Assembly (NCBI GenBank): GCA_947044405.1
Contig: CAMRHE010000028.1
Location: 5,303,001-5,367,000, forward strand
DNA: 64,000 bases
From: Leptodactylus fallax
Taxonomy: Eukaryota > Chordata > Amphibia > Anura > Leptodactylidae
Direction: 5' to 3'
Shown here: one piece after another, positions 33,650 to 45,283 of the stretch
Numbering within the stretch: the first letter of the stretch is position 1
Layout: the number at the start of each line of letters is the position of its first letter
Translations under genes and position numbers: made by a program
The notes under the pieces: model-generated
What the model was told of the DNA's origin: nothing
Database searches by the model: none
Seen by the model: only the letters and a program-made list of their open reading frames with translations

Positions 33650-34947
33650 CCAGCCCTGCAGATAGATAGGTTACTGTCACCAGAACCAACATATCACCCA
33701 GCCCTGCAGATAGATAGGTTAGGGTCACCAGAACCAGCATATCACTCCAGCCCTGCAGATAGATAGGTTAGTATCACCAGAACCAGCATATCACCCAGCC
33801 CTGCAGATAGATAGGTTAGTATCACCAGAACCAGCATATCACCCAGCCCTGCAGATAGATAGGTTAGTGTCACCAGAACCAGCATATCACTCCATCCCTG
33901 CAGATAGGTTAGTGTCACCAGAACCAGCATGTCACACCAGCCCTGCAGATAGATATGTTAGGGTTACCAGAACCAGTATATCACCCTAGCCCTGCAGATA
34001 GATAGGTTAGTGTCACCAGAACCAGCATATCACCCCAGCCCTGCAGATAGATAGGTTAGTGTCACCAGAACCAGCATATCACCCCAGCCCTACAGATAGA
34101 TAGGTTAGTGTCGCCAGAACCAGCATATCACCCCAGCCCTGCAGATAGATAGGTTAGTGTCACCAGAACCAGCATATCACCCCAGCCCTGCAGCTAGATA
34201 GGTTAGTGTCACCAGAACCAGCATATCACCCCAGCCCTGCAGATAGATAGGTTAGTGTCACCAGAACCAGCATATCACCCCAGCCCTGCAGATAGATAGG
34301 TTAGTGTCACCAGAACCAGCATATCACCCCAGCCCTGCAGATAGATAGGTTAGTGTCACCAGAACCAGCATATCACCCCAGCCCTGCAGATAGATAGGTT
34401 AGTGTCACCAGAACCAGCATATCACCCTAGGCCTGCAGATAGATAGGTTAGTGTCACCAGAACCAGCATATCACCCCAGCCCTGCAGATAGATAGGTTAG
34501 TGTCACCAGAACCAGCATATCGCCCCAGCCCTGCAGATAGATAGGTTAGTGTCACCAGAACCAGCATATCACCCCAGCCCTGCAGATAGATAGGTTAGTG
34601 TCACCAGAACCAGCATATCGCCCCAGCCCTGCAGATAGATAGGTTAGTGTCACCAGAACCAGCATATCACCCCAGCCCTGCAGATAGATAGGTTAGTGTC
34701 ACCAGAACCAGCATATCACCCCAGCCCTGCAGATAGATAGGTTAGTGTCACCAGAACCAGCATATCACCCTAGGCCTGCAGATAGATAGGTTAGTGTCAC
34801 CAGAACCAGCATATCACCCCAGCCCTGCAGATAGATAGGTTAGTGTCACCAGAACCAGCATATCACCCCAGCCCTGCAGATAGATAGGTTAGTGTCACCA
34901 GAACCAGCATATCACCATAGTCATGCAGATAGATAGGTTAGTGTCAC
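33650..34947. repeat. 49-bp minisatellite, about 26 copies
   Basis: The unit reads CCCAGCCCTGCAGATAGATA, then GGTTAGTGTCACCAGAACCA, then GCATATCAC. The 49-base period is seen directly, for example 34141 to 34190. Units in the left third vary more and are shorter in places (GATAGG without the second GATA near 33905); the right two thirds are nearly uniform. Minus-strand reading gives a repetitive Leu-Val peptide that is not a real protein. Confidence 0.95.
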
Positions 34948-35875
34948 CAGACCCCAACAAGCGTGAACATATATTTTGCATCTGTTCTGTCCATTTTTAA
35001 AGGCCAAGTGTCAAGATGCCGTTTTGCGTCCATATATAATGGGTCGTTAAAGAAAACTAATTACTTTCATTTGTCTTTCTTTTTTGACCCAACCCACATC
35101 AATCCGTTTTATAGAAACGGTCTGCGGTCTGTGTGTCCATCAAACTGGGCAAAGATAGAGCAGGCCAATTTCTTTAACTGCCTGTTTTTTTTCTGTCACC
35201 AGACGTGTGCATACGCTTATTCACTCCCATTGTTACAAAAAAGTCTGTTGCGCGGCCGTCGTGTGGGTGAATAAGGCCTAAATCTTCCTACCACTTTAAA
35301 GCTTTTGACATTGCTGCCACTATTTGGCTTTTGCGCACCCATCCGGTCGTGATCCCGTTACATGTTTTATTAAACAAGATGGTAAAAGTCAAAGGGGCCG
35401 AGACCCTCACTCGATAAAATCTACTGAGCCATAAAAAATCATTGCCTTGTGTCAGGCTCATACATAAAGATGCTGAAATGATGTATCATAGATATATTCC
35501 CAGTATTATCCAAGTAACATTGACAGCACGTTAACCAGTGACAGCTCGTTGACAGTTTTCAGGCATTTTTTGTTGTGGTTTTCCCTACTGGGTTTAATAG
35601 AGAGTATTGCAGCATGTAATAGCCATAACCTAAAGAGATTTTAGCAAGGGTCTACTATACATGCCATAGAGACAGACCCTCTAGTTTTATGGGACCATTG
35701 AAGCCAGGCCCCCAACTCCCATTGCTAAAGGTTGTCAGGAAAGCTTCTTTATACAGGGAACTGCATTGTCAGTCTTAGGGTTGGAGCCCCAAAGATGTAA
35801 TCTGTAGGTTGGATCCTAGAAGGAGCGCTCTATTTCCCTGCAGTGCCACCTCAGGTGATATCTGGCATTGCATTA
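34948..35875. other. Unassigned DNA
   Basis: The first 330 bases end with CGCGGCCGTCGTGTGGGTGA then ATAAGGCC, wording typical of a MITE tip, but the left end is not clear. No gene was recognised; the 103-codon plus frame at 34963-35274 is not conserved to my knowledge. Confidence 0.35.
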
Positions 35876-36460
35876 TTATTATTATTATTGTTTATTTATA
35901 TAGCACCATTATTTCTATGGTGCTGTACATTATTATATTAATTCCATGGTGCTGTACATTATTATATTAATTCCTTGGTGTTGTACATTACTATATTAAT
36001 TACATACAGTACACAAGATATACAAAACAAATATAATACTAACAGTGACCAACTGGTACAGTGGGATAGAGGGCCCTGCCCGCAAGGGCTTACAGTCTAT
36101 GAGGGAAGAGGGATAGAGACAGAAGGTGGGGGTAGAGACTGTACAGATGGTGGTGTGGTGACAGTAGTGTTATTGGGGGTTGTAGGCCTTCCTGAATAGG
36201 TGAGTCTTCAGGACCTTCTTGAAGCTTGTGACTGTGGGGGACAGTCTGATGTGTCTTGGTAATGAGCTCCAGAGTATGGGGGATGCACGGGAGAAGTCTT
36301 GGAGACGGTTGTGTGAAGAGCGGATAAGAGCAGAGCGGAGTAGGAGATCTTTGGAGGATCGGAGGTTACGTGTGGGCAGGTAGCAGGAGATTAGGTTGGA
36401 CATATATGGAGGGGACAGGTTGTGGATGGCTTTGTATGTCAGCGTTAGTAATGCCCATTG
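35876..36460 (-). mobile_element. L2-like LINE, 3' end only
   Basis: On the minus strand an open frame at 36403-36170 reads CYLPTRNLRSSKDLLLRSAL, then a stretch with FSRASPILWSSLPRHIRLSP and FKKVLKTHLFRKAYN. This is the conserved C-terminus of CR1/L2/Rex-type LINE reverse transcriptase polyproteins (P-R-x-LRSS ... LW-x-LP ... FK-LKTHLF). It is followed by a 3' untranslated region and the tail ATGGTGCTATATAAATAAAC ending in an (ATT)n run at 35876-35889, as expected for L2-type elements. The 5' part, including the catalytic domains, is missing. The copy is a dead truncation. Confidence 0.75.
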
Positions 36461-36539
36461 TTCATGGATTTCGCTCTATCTGTGAAGTGGAAAACTTAAC
36501 TTAGGAGACACTCTATCAGTCAGAAAGGACATAAATGCC

Positions 36540-36645
36540 TTCCTTTGGATCAACACTGTAGGGTACTGTACAGGGTTATAGGTTGGATTTGATGGACTGT
36601 TGTCTTCATCCAACCTCATCTAATATGTAACTATGTAAGCGTTGG
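36540..36645 (+). repeat. High-copy frog-type repeat tail
   Basis: GGGTTATAGGTTGGATTTGA, then TGGACTGTTGTCTTCATCCA and ACCTCATCTAATATGTAACT. The same text in reverse orientation, with ACATAGTAACATAATTGATA, occurs at 49947-50310. I recognise it as a very common amphibian repeat end but cannot assign its class. Confidence 0.5.
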
Positions 36646-36913
36646 GGGGCCTCAAGTTAAATTTCGGAAACCGATCAGGGGGCTGATGTCCTTAGGATGT
36701 TTTTTGTCTTATTTGGTGGGGTGACCCAATAATGTTTTTTTTTTCCCAGTGGTCCCCTGGGCGTGAAAAGGTTGGGAGTCACTGCCTCGGTATATCACTG
36801 CTGAACTGGCTCTGGATGACCTTGTTGGAGGAAATCATTGCATTTCTCCTAGAGCGCCCACTGCAGGAGAAACATGGGATTACCATTCAAGTCCATTAAC
36901 ATGGAAGCCAATC
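36646..36913. other. Unassigned DNA
   Basis: Nothing recognised other than a T run near 36737. Confidence 0.4.
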
Positions 36914-37012
36914 TTAAAGAGTGTCTCTCCACTAGGGGATAGATGGCGTCCATATGCTAAATTTAACTAGGACATATGGACAGGGATTGTTTTCATTAAA
37001 CAATCCCTTTAA
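36914..37012. mobile_element. 99-bp TTAA MITE
   Basis: Starts TTAAAGAGTGTCTCTCC and ends AACAATCCCTTTAA, with TTAA at both edges. Inside, GTCCATATG and CATATGGAC form a stem. Very short, so internally deleted relative to other T2-like copies. Confidence 0.5.
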
Positions 37013-37760
37013 GGCAAATATATGGCTGTATCTCATATGTGTTCCTACCTACAGAAAGAATATAGATATAAATCTATGCGGCTCCAGCAATTCTTCTTTG
37101 TGTGAAATTCTCGTCTCTTACATCTTGGATATGATCCTGTTTAAAATTAGCATTGACCCTAAGCCGAGATTTGAAAACATTTTGAACAGAAAATCCGAGC
37201 GGAGACATTAATAATGCGGCAGAAAAAATAATACTTGTTTTTCATTGTAATGTGCCTAAAATAGAGTCATGCTGGATCCGTGTGCCAGCTCCAGTAATAA
37301 CACCATGCCAGGGAGTTCTTATCTGATTCTTGCTTGTGATTTTGCTCTGAAGTGGCGTTCATCACTTATTTACAGGTGTATTGCCTTTACTAAAAATACC
37401 CCCGGATAACTGCTGGGATTGTTCCAGATAATATTTACCATTGGCCCTCATGAAGACAGAGCTCTGCCGCTCGCTTTCTTCTCAGCTGCACAATAAATAA
37501 TTCATCTATTTACTTTACATATTGTTTCATTTATTACATTGTGCTTATACATCGCTCCTTTGTGCCATCCGATGATTGACAGATCACTGAACAGACAGAC
37601 TGTATTCTCTTTACCCTTCTTCAAAGCACAGGTGAATCTCAGCAAGGGTTGACATAAATGTCAGAGATGGGAACATTTTCTCCTGACAGTCTCAAGACAA
37701 AATACAGTGAAATTTGCATGTACCTCTTATTGTCTATTTACTTCAAAATCATTTCCCCCT
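37013..37760. other. Apparently unique DNA; possible conserved noncoding element
   Basis: About 600 bases (37020-37640) with even base composition and no repeat signature, containing AAATTAGCATTGACC, GACATTAATAATGC, CAATAAATAATTCATC and CCGATGATTGACAGATCAC. The last matches a PBX/MEIS-type TGATTGACAG site. The 85-codon frame at 36954-37211 has no known domain. I suspect a noncoding element, but this is inference. Confidence 0.3.
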
Positions 37761-37935
37761 TAAAGGGTAAGTCCGCCAATCCTTATTGCCCTAATGCATG
37801 TGCCATAAAAAATGAAGCGACTTTGACAAAAGTCTTACAGAAAAATCTCTCAATTTTGTGTATCAAGTTCCTCTGCATCTCCATGGTTACAGACTACAAA
37901 AGTGACAGTGTGTAGTCTGGGTCTGTAGTCACGTG

Positions 37936-38237
37936 TTAAAGAGGTTATTCGGTTTCTAAAACTGATAGGCCATCAATATTAGATCTGCAGGGGTCTGAAA
38001 CTCGGGACCCACCCAGATCACCGGTACCAAGACTGCGCAGCTCGCTGTATTGTTTACATACCGCGGGACGCACTGCTCACTTGCCATACAAACTGTAGGG
38101 GTGAGTTTTGGGTACTGCAGTGCTTTGAAACTTTATTTAAATAATACCGCGAGGCACGCTGCCTCAGTACCTGTGATTTGTGGGGGTTCAGGGTGTCGGA
38201 CCCCCGCAGATCTAATATTGATGGACTATGCCTTTAA
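37936..38237. mobile_element. T2-like TTAA MITE, 302 bp
   Basis: Starts TTAAAGAGGTTATTCGG and ends ATGGACTATGCCTTTAA with TTAA at both edges. Subterminal inverted blocks: CATCAATATTAGATCTGCAG near the left and CCGCAGATCTAATATTGATG near the right. The internal CTTGCCATACAAACTGTAGG is shared with 29514-29856. Confidence 0.75.
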
Positions 38238-38379
38238 GGAGCCTATAAACCTTAGATAACTAGAGATTAAAAATAAGTGTATTTTCTGAAAGCCATTTCA
38301 GCTCTCATTCAATCTAAATTGAACCTTTTGCCATTAAAAAATGTTTATTGGACTTTTTGGACACGTGGTCTTATATCAC

Positions 38380-39450
38380 ATATATAAAAATGTCCAATAG
38401 TAACCGTGCCATTGACCTAATTTCGGTGAGTGAAAGTAACCAATCACATCATCTAATCCAGCCAATGACAACTACAAGCTGAAAGTTCTAACTTACTGAA
38501 GCCATTGACTGAGTTAGAGCATCTGTCATTGGCTGGTTTAGTTTAGTTGAACCTCGCCCAACAAAAGAAGGTCAACGACCTAATGAGAGACTCATTTTAC
38601 AGTTGTCATTGGCTGTTTTAGATTAGGTTACACTTAGTCAATGATCAGTGGCGTAACTAAAGTCTTGTGGGCCCCTGTGCAAACTTTTGTCTGGGGCCCC
38701 CTACCCCCTCCCTAGAGCAGACACAGTATTATATGCTCCACAGTGGCCCCATACAGTATAATATGCTCCACAGTGGCCCCCACACAGTATTATATGCTCC
38801 ATAGTGACCCCCACACAGTATTATATGCTCCCAAGAGCCCCCCTAAAGCCGGTGCTATTATTATACTCTAGGGTTGCCTCAGACTCCAGAGTGTAATAAG
38901 TGGAGGCCCAGGGAAAGTGAGTAAAAATAACAAACACTTATACTCACCTTGTCTCACCTCTCCTGGGCATCCTCCCACTGTCTGGCTGGGTCCTCAACAG
39001 TCACATGGGATGCGATGACGTCATCACACTGACGCGCCCCGTATGACCTCAGTCACAGGCCAGAAGAGCACTGGAGAGGATGCTGAGCCCAGGAGAGGTG
39101 AGTATAAGTATTTTTTTTATTTTTTAGTCACCTTCCCTGGGCTGGCATCTATCATTGGAAAGGGGCCTGGCTCCACTGTCACTGACCTTATTTTGATGAC
39201 CAAGAGTACCCTAGACAACATGATCTAAATCAGTCAAAAACATCTGTAAGCTGAGACTCATTCGTTGGTTTAGTTCAATGACCTACTGAGGGTCTCATCT
39301 TAAAGCTGTTATTGACTGGTTTAAATTAGGTTACTCTTGGTCATTGAAAGTAGGTCCATGACTGACTTTTCATAACTAAGATTAACCTGGATGACATGAT
39401 CTAAACCACCCAAAGACTAAGGATTGGGTATAAGATTCATCATGTCCGAT
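38380..39450. repeat. Local inverted and direct repeats around a hAT MITE fragment
   Basis: A motif like CATTGGCTGGTTTAGTTTAG occurs repeatedly (38530, 38608, 39309) and in inverted form near 38440-38485. The block at 38587-38645 (GAGACTCATTTTACAGTTGT...) matches 39288-39347 (GAGGGTCTCATCTTAAAGCT...). A CAGTGGCGTAACTAAAGTCT hAT end starts at 38646, the reverse orientation of the copy at 12977-13249, followed by hAT-MITE text of the 8758 type near 38870-39110. No gene is present. Confidence 0.55.
38723..38831. repeat. 31-bp tandem repeat, about 3.5 copies
   Basis: CAGTATTATATGCTCCACAG followed by TGGCCCC(A)CA recurs at 38723, 38754, 38785 and 38816, inside the GGGCCC-rich hAT MITE. Confidence 0.8.
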
Positions 39451-40026
39451 CCTTCGACCCTCTGATAACATCTGTATTAGAGGACTCCATACACACAGTC
39501 AGGTGGTCATGTTTAGAGTTTGGCAAGTTCGGCTGACTGTTCTGTTATGTTCTGAACATTGTTAAAGTAGTCAGCATCAGTTGTCAAAACAATTAGAGGA
39601 CAATCTAGGAATGTATGGCTCCCTGAACGCGGATCCAGCATGAGCACAAAAGTAGGATGGTCCGGCTGCGAGGATAAAATCATGACTAAGGTCACAGCAG
39701 ACTAGTTTACGTCAGTGGGGGTGAATCACAATAGGAAACACCTGGACACACATTCCCTCTTTATGTGAAGCCATTTTAATATTCTCTTCAGCCATTTCTT
39801 ATTTTGGTCTTCAGAGCAGATAACAGATGGTGGGTGACAACCACTAATAGCATCCATTACAGGACCCGTATGGCTTGCAATAACTAAGCTTTCTTAATGT
39901 AGTAACGCTGCATCACAATGTACTGTACACCTATAATGTGTCTCAACATTATCACAAAATTCAGGGACACAGAAATTTTGGAGCAATATTAATGCACATC
40001 TATTTCCTAGGTCATAAAGAGGGTCA
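39451..40026. other. Unassigned DNA
   Basis: No repeat or gene recognised; the 60-codon minus frame at 39513-39695 has no known motif. Confidence 0.4.
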
Positions 40027-40070
40027 TTAAAGGGCTTGTCTAGTTCTGTATTGTTGATGTCCTACTCAGG
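40027..40070. mobile_element. T2-like MITE tip abutting the minisatellite
   Basis: TTAAAGGGCTTGTCTAGTTC followed by TGTATTGTTGATGTCCTACT is the left end of a TTAAAGG-type MITE. The 43-bp array begins directly after CAGG at 40070. No matching right end was found on the far side of the array. Confidence 0.5.
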
Positions 40071-42934
40071 ATATAACCCTATATATCACAGAGCTCAGCT
40101 TCTCTTCCTCTATCATATAACCCTATATATCACAGAGCTCAGCTTCTATCCTCTATCATATAACCCTATATATCACAGAGCTCAGATTCTCTCCTCTATC
40201 ATATAACCCTATATATCACAGAGCTCAGCTTCTCTCCTCTATCATATACACCTATATATCACAGAGCTCAGCTTCTCTCCCTCTATCATATAACCCTATA
40301 TATCACAGAGCTCAGCTTCTCTCCTCTATCATATAACCCTATATATCACAGAGCTCATCTTCTCTCCTCTATCATATAACCCTAGATATCACAGAGCTCA
40401 GCTTCTCTCCCTCTATCATATAACCCTATATATCACAGAGCTCAGCTTCTCTCTTCTATCATATAACCCTATATATCACAGAGCTCAGCTTCTCTCCTCT
40501 ATCATATAACCCTATATATCACAGAGCTCAGCTTCTCCCCTCTATTATATAACCCTATATATCACAGAGCTCAGCTTCTCTCCTCTATCATATAACCCTA
40601 CATATCACAGAGCTCAGCTTCTCTCCTCTATCATATAACCCTATATATCACAGAGCTCAGCTTCTCTCCTCTATCATATACACCTATATATCACAGAGCT
40701 CAGCTTCTCTCCTCTATCATATACACCTATATATCACAGAGCTCAGCTTCTCTCCTCTATCATATAACCTATATATCACACAGCTCAGCTTCTCTCCTCT
40801 ATCATATAACCCTATATATCACAGAACTCAGCTTCTCTCCTCTATCATATAACCCTATATATCACAGAGCTCAGCTTCTCTCCTCTATCATATACACCTA
40901 TATATCACAGAGCTCAGCTTCTCTCCTCTATCATATACACCTATATATCACAGAGCTCAGCTTCTCTCCCTCTATCATATAACCCTATATATCACAGAGC
41001 TCAGCTTCTCTCTTCTATCATATAACCCTATATATCACAGAGCTCAGCTTCTCTCCTCTATCATATACCCCTATATATCACAGAGCTCAGCTTCTCTCCC
41101 TCTATCATATAACCCTATATATCACAGAGCTCAGCTTCTCTCCTCCATCATATACACCTATATATCACAGAGCTCAGCTTCTCTCCTCTATCATATAATC
41201 CTATATATCACAGAGCTCAGCTTCTCTCCTCTATCATATACACCTATATATCACAGAACTCAGCTTCTCTCCCTCTATCATATAACCCTATATATCACAG
41301 AGCTCAGCTTCTCTCCTCAATCATATAACCCTATATATCACAGAGCTCAGCTTCTCTCCTCTATCATATTCACCTATATATCACAGAGCTCAGCTTCTCT
41401 CTTCTATCATATAACCCTATATATCACAGAGCTCAGCTTCTCTCCTCTATCATATAATCCTATATATCACAGAGCTCAGCTTCTCTCCTCTATCAAATAC
41501 ACCTATATATCACAGAGCTCAGCTTCTCTCCCTCTATCATATAACCCTATATATCACAGAGCTCAGCTTCTCTCCCTCTATCATATAACCCTATATATCA
41601 CAGAGCTCCGCTTCTCCCCTCTATCATATAACCCTATATATCACAGAGATCAGCTTCTCCCCTCTATCATATAACCCTATATATCACAGAGCTCAGCTTC
41701 TCTCCTCTATCATATAACCCTATATATCACAGAGCTCAGCTTCTCTCCTCTATCATATAACCCTATATATCACAGAGCTCAGCTTCTCTCCTCTATCATA
41801 TAACCTATATATCACAGAGCTCAGCTTCTCTCCATCATATAACCCTATATATCACATAGCTCAGCTTCTCTCCTCTATCATATAACCCTATATATCACAG
41901 AGCTCAGCTTCTCTCCTCTATCATATAACCCTATATATCACAGAGCTCAGCTTCTCTCTATCATATAACCCTATATATCACAGAGCTCAGCTTCTCTCCT
42001 CTATCATATAACCCTATATATCACAGAGCTCAGCTTCTCTCCTCTATCATATAACCCTATATATCACAGAGCTCAGCTTCTCTCTTCTATCATATAACCC
42101 TATATATCACATAGCTCAGCTTCTCTCCTCTATCAAATACACCCTATATATCACAGAGCTCAGCTTCTCTCCCTCTATCATATAACCCTATATATCACAG
42201 AGCTCAGCTTCTCTCCCTCTATCATATAACCCTATATATCACAGAGCTCCGCTTCTCCCCTCTATCATATAACCCTATATATCACAGAGATCAGCTTCTC
42301 CCCTCTATCATATAACCCTATATATCACAGAGCTCAGCTTCTCTCCTCTATCATATAACCCTATATATCACAGAGCTCAGCTTCTCTCCTCTATCATATA
42401 ACCCTATATATCACAGAGCTCAGCTTCTCTCCTCTATCATATAACCTATATATCACAGAGCTCAGCTTCTCTCCATCATATAACCCTATATATCACATAG
42501 CTCAGCTTCTCTCCTCTATCATATAACCCTATATATCACAGAGCTCAGCTTCTCTCCTCTATCATATAACCCTATATATCACAGAGCTCAGCTTCTCTCT
42601 ATCATATAACCCTATATATCACAGAGCTCAGCTTCTCTCCTCTATCATATAACCCTATATATCACAGAGCTCAGCTTCTCTCCTCTATCATATAACCCTA
42701 TATATCACAGAGCTCAGCTTCTCTCTTCTATCATATAACCCTATATATCACATAGCTCAGCTTCTCTCCTCTATCATATAACCCTATATACCACAGAGCT
42801 CAGCTTCTCCTATCTACCATATAACCTATATATCACAGAGCTCAGCTTCTCTCCTCTATCATATAACCCTATATATCACAGAGCTCAGCTTCTCTCCTCT
42901 ATCATATTAACCTATATATCAAGGAGGTCAGCTT
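40071..42934 (-). repeat. 43-bp minisatellite array 2, inverted, about 67 copies
   Basis: The unit on the plus strand reads CACAGAGCTCAGCTTCTCTC then CTCTATCATATAACCCTATATAT, the exact reverse complement of the consensus of array 1 (3113-5673). The period is 43 bases. Variants include ATACACC for ATAACCC in the left half and missing CCTC near 41829 and 42472. The array ends in a decayed unit near 42934. It is noncoding. Confidence 0.95.
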
Positions 42935-44399
42935 GTCTGTCAGATAAGGATGCAGAAATCATCTGACAAGGGGTTTCTTGAACACTTCAAGCTGCGGGGC
43001 AGTAGAAAATGCCAGAGTGACTAATCCCGGGATGTGCTTGGGTTCAGAGGTCAACCCTCCACCAATCTTTTTGTGTTATATAATTATAATACCCCTTTCT
43101 TGGTGAATCCACTGTTCACGCACGTGGATATTACTTCCGGTTCATATTGCATCGGATATGACTTATTCTAATAATTTTGAGGCGATGTGTAAATAATTTT
43201 CTTTGTGAGATTCTAATTATGTAAAATCTATGAATTCCATCTATGTGGCGGCTTGTTACATTTTACGTCTACACTGCAGTTCCTAAGAAGAGACACTGGC
43301 ATAGAAATTACTGGGTCATATACCCCGGAGGAGAGATGTGCTATCTGGTGTCACATTCTGTTATGTGCAGACTTAACTAAACATGTGTGATGGAGCAGAT
43401 TCTGCATAGAAATCCTTCATGGTTTTAGGCTTTCTTTTATTTATGTAGACCATTAGTCTTTAACCTGTTCAGATCCAGGAAATTTTTGGTCTTCAGGACA
43501 CATTTTTGTGATTTTTAATATTGTTCTGAGCACCTGAAATGTGGTTGCCCAATTGTTTGGTCAGTCTGCTTAAACCTGTGTTATATTACCAAAAGGGTAT
43601 GGAATTTAAAGGCTTTTTCCAGCATTTTTTATGGCCTATCCTACATTCTGGGCCAAGGTGTGACAAGTGGTTATTAGGCCCACCAGCAAAATTTAGTATG
43701 GCAATAAAAATTCCACTAAATATTGCATCAACTACGACCTAAACAACAAATAGTGTGACTTATTTAATGCACCCTTGTGGTACCATGTGAATATACCCTA
43801 AAATGGAGGAGAGGAGATAACTTCATGATCTGTGGGACTCTCATCAATCCTGAGAACAGGGTCTGGTTCCCTTGTCCTGATGGAACGGTAGTCTGAGCAT
43901 GAGCATTCTGTACTTGTCTATTTCTAATGCTCCCCTTGGTAATGAATGGAGGATCCAGACCCCCATTCTCAGAATTAGTAGGGTAACCTTTATTATTACT
44001 AATGTACATCCCAGTCCCCCAGAGCCTTGTTCATTACTTTTATGGAAGGCTGCAGGGGAGGTCGAAACTCTGTTTTCCATCAAGCCCGGCAGCCGCTACG
44101 GCTCTGGATCACATGACTGACTCCATTCATCTGAATAGATCTGCAGCCTGAATCTGTGAGGAGTTGGTCACATCACAGCCTCGGAGTGACTGCAGGGAAG
44201 ACTGAAGAACCAGAGTTGAGGCCTCCCCCCGCAGCCCTCCACAAAAGTAATGAACGGGATTGCACTGGTTAAGCTGTATTACTCCCCGGATAACCCTTTA
44301 AGGCTACTTATATACATAGTAGTTATGCAGCAAGGAACCAACTGGCAATAACTACAGTACGTAAAACTGGTGAAATCCAGGTGAGGGCATTAGTGATAT
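42935..44399. other. Unassigned DNA with MITE fragments
   Basis: AATTTAAAGGCTTTTTCCAG near 43605 and AACCCTTTAAGG near 44292 look like T2-type ends. The stretch 43800-44000 has inverted text (GAGAACAGGGTCTGG / CCAGACCCCCATTCTC), so a decayed MITE is likely there. No gene recognised. Confidence 0.4.
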
Positions 44400-44950
44400 A
44401 ACCATGTCTGACTTTTGCCGCATGATTCTTGGCCGTGCAGCATTTACCTTGGTGCAGTCACTCTGTGTACGAGCAGCCTCCTCAAATCCCTATGAAAAGC
44501 TTCCTAATATATTAACTCTATTGATTGCACTAATTAAGGGTTTCCAAATACTCTCGTACACACTAATTAGCATCTCATCCAGTCCTATTAACGACTAATT
44601 AGTTAGTGGTAACGTAAATATTTGTAACTTATGGCGACTTTAGTAATGAGTAACAAATACAGGTCAGTGCGGATATAAAATCTCAGCAGGTAGCACTGCA
44701 GCCGCCTCGGTAATGCAGCAAAGTGGAAAAAAAGTGACCAACATCTGATAACACTACCGCCCGAGCCAATTAGATCATTATCATCTGGAGCTAAATGAGG
44801 TCTTCAGGCTGAATTATCAGCCTCATTTCTGCTGGATACGGCCAAGTCTCATCCAGCTTGACTTCAGCACTCCTCCGAAATAAAAGGCACAGCAACCATT
44901 ATTATTTTCATATTTTCTTCATATTTGCCCAAAAGCTCATAGGGTCATGA
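44400..44950. other. Apparently unique DNA; possible conserved noncoding element
   Basis: No repeat signature. It contains TGCACTAATTAAGGG, CACACTAATTAGCATC, CGACTAATTAGTTAGTGG, GAGCCAATTAGATCATTATC and GCTGAATTATCAGCC, five homeodomain-type cores in about 300 bases. The 64-codon open frame at 44404 has no domain. Confidence 0.3.
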
Positions 44951-45193
44951 TACAGGATGGTGAATCGGTGTCTTATTCTAAAGTGTCAAAATACTATGCA
45001 ATTTTGGACTGGACAACCCCTTTAACTAAAGTTGGATTCTAAAGAAGGGAGATGCATAAGGCCGTGGTCACACTGTGCATGATTACAGCAGGTTAGATGG
45101 GACATGCTTGCCACTGGCTAGCCAGCTATGATCTACCAACACAATGGATTGCATGTCAGTTATGGATGTGGGTTTTACCCTGCAATGCAAAGG

Positions 45194-45283
45194 CTGCAAG
45201 CTGCAGGGTGCCCACAGGAAAACCTGCAAGCTGCAGGGTGCCCACAGAAAATCCTGCAGGGCACCCACAGAAAAACCTGCAGG
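45194..45283. repeat. 30-bp tandem repeat, about three copies
   Basis: CTGCAAGCTGCAGGGTGCCC followed by ACAGGAAAAC starts at 45194, 45224 and, lacking AAGCTGC, at 45254; a further partial copy starts at 45277. The three overlapping plus-strand frames here are translations of this repeat. Confidence 0.85.

Noticed and set aside
33742..33930. Leu/Val-repeat peptide encoded by the 49-bp array
   Set aside because: A chance open frame in a tandem repeat; the 49-base period is not a multiple of 3 and the frame does not persist through the array.
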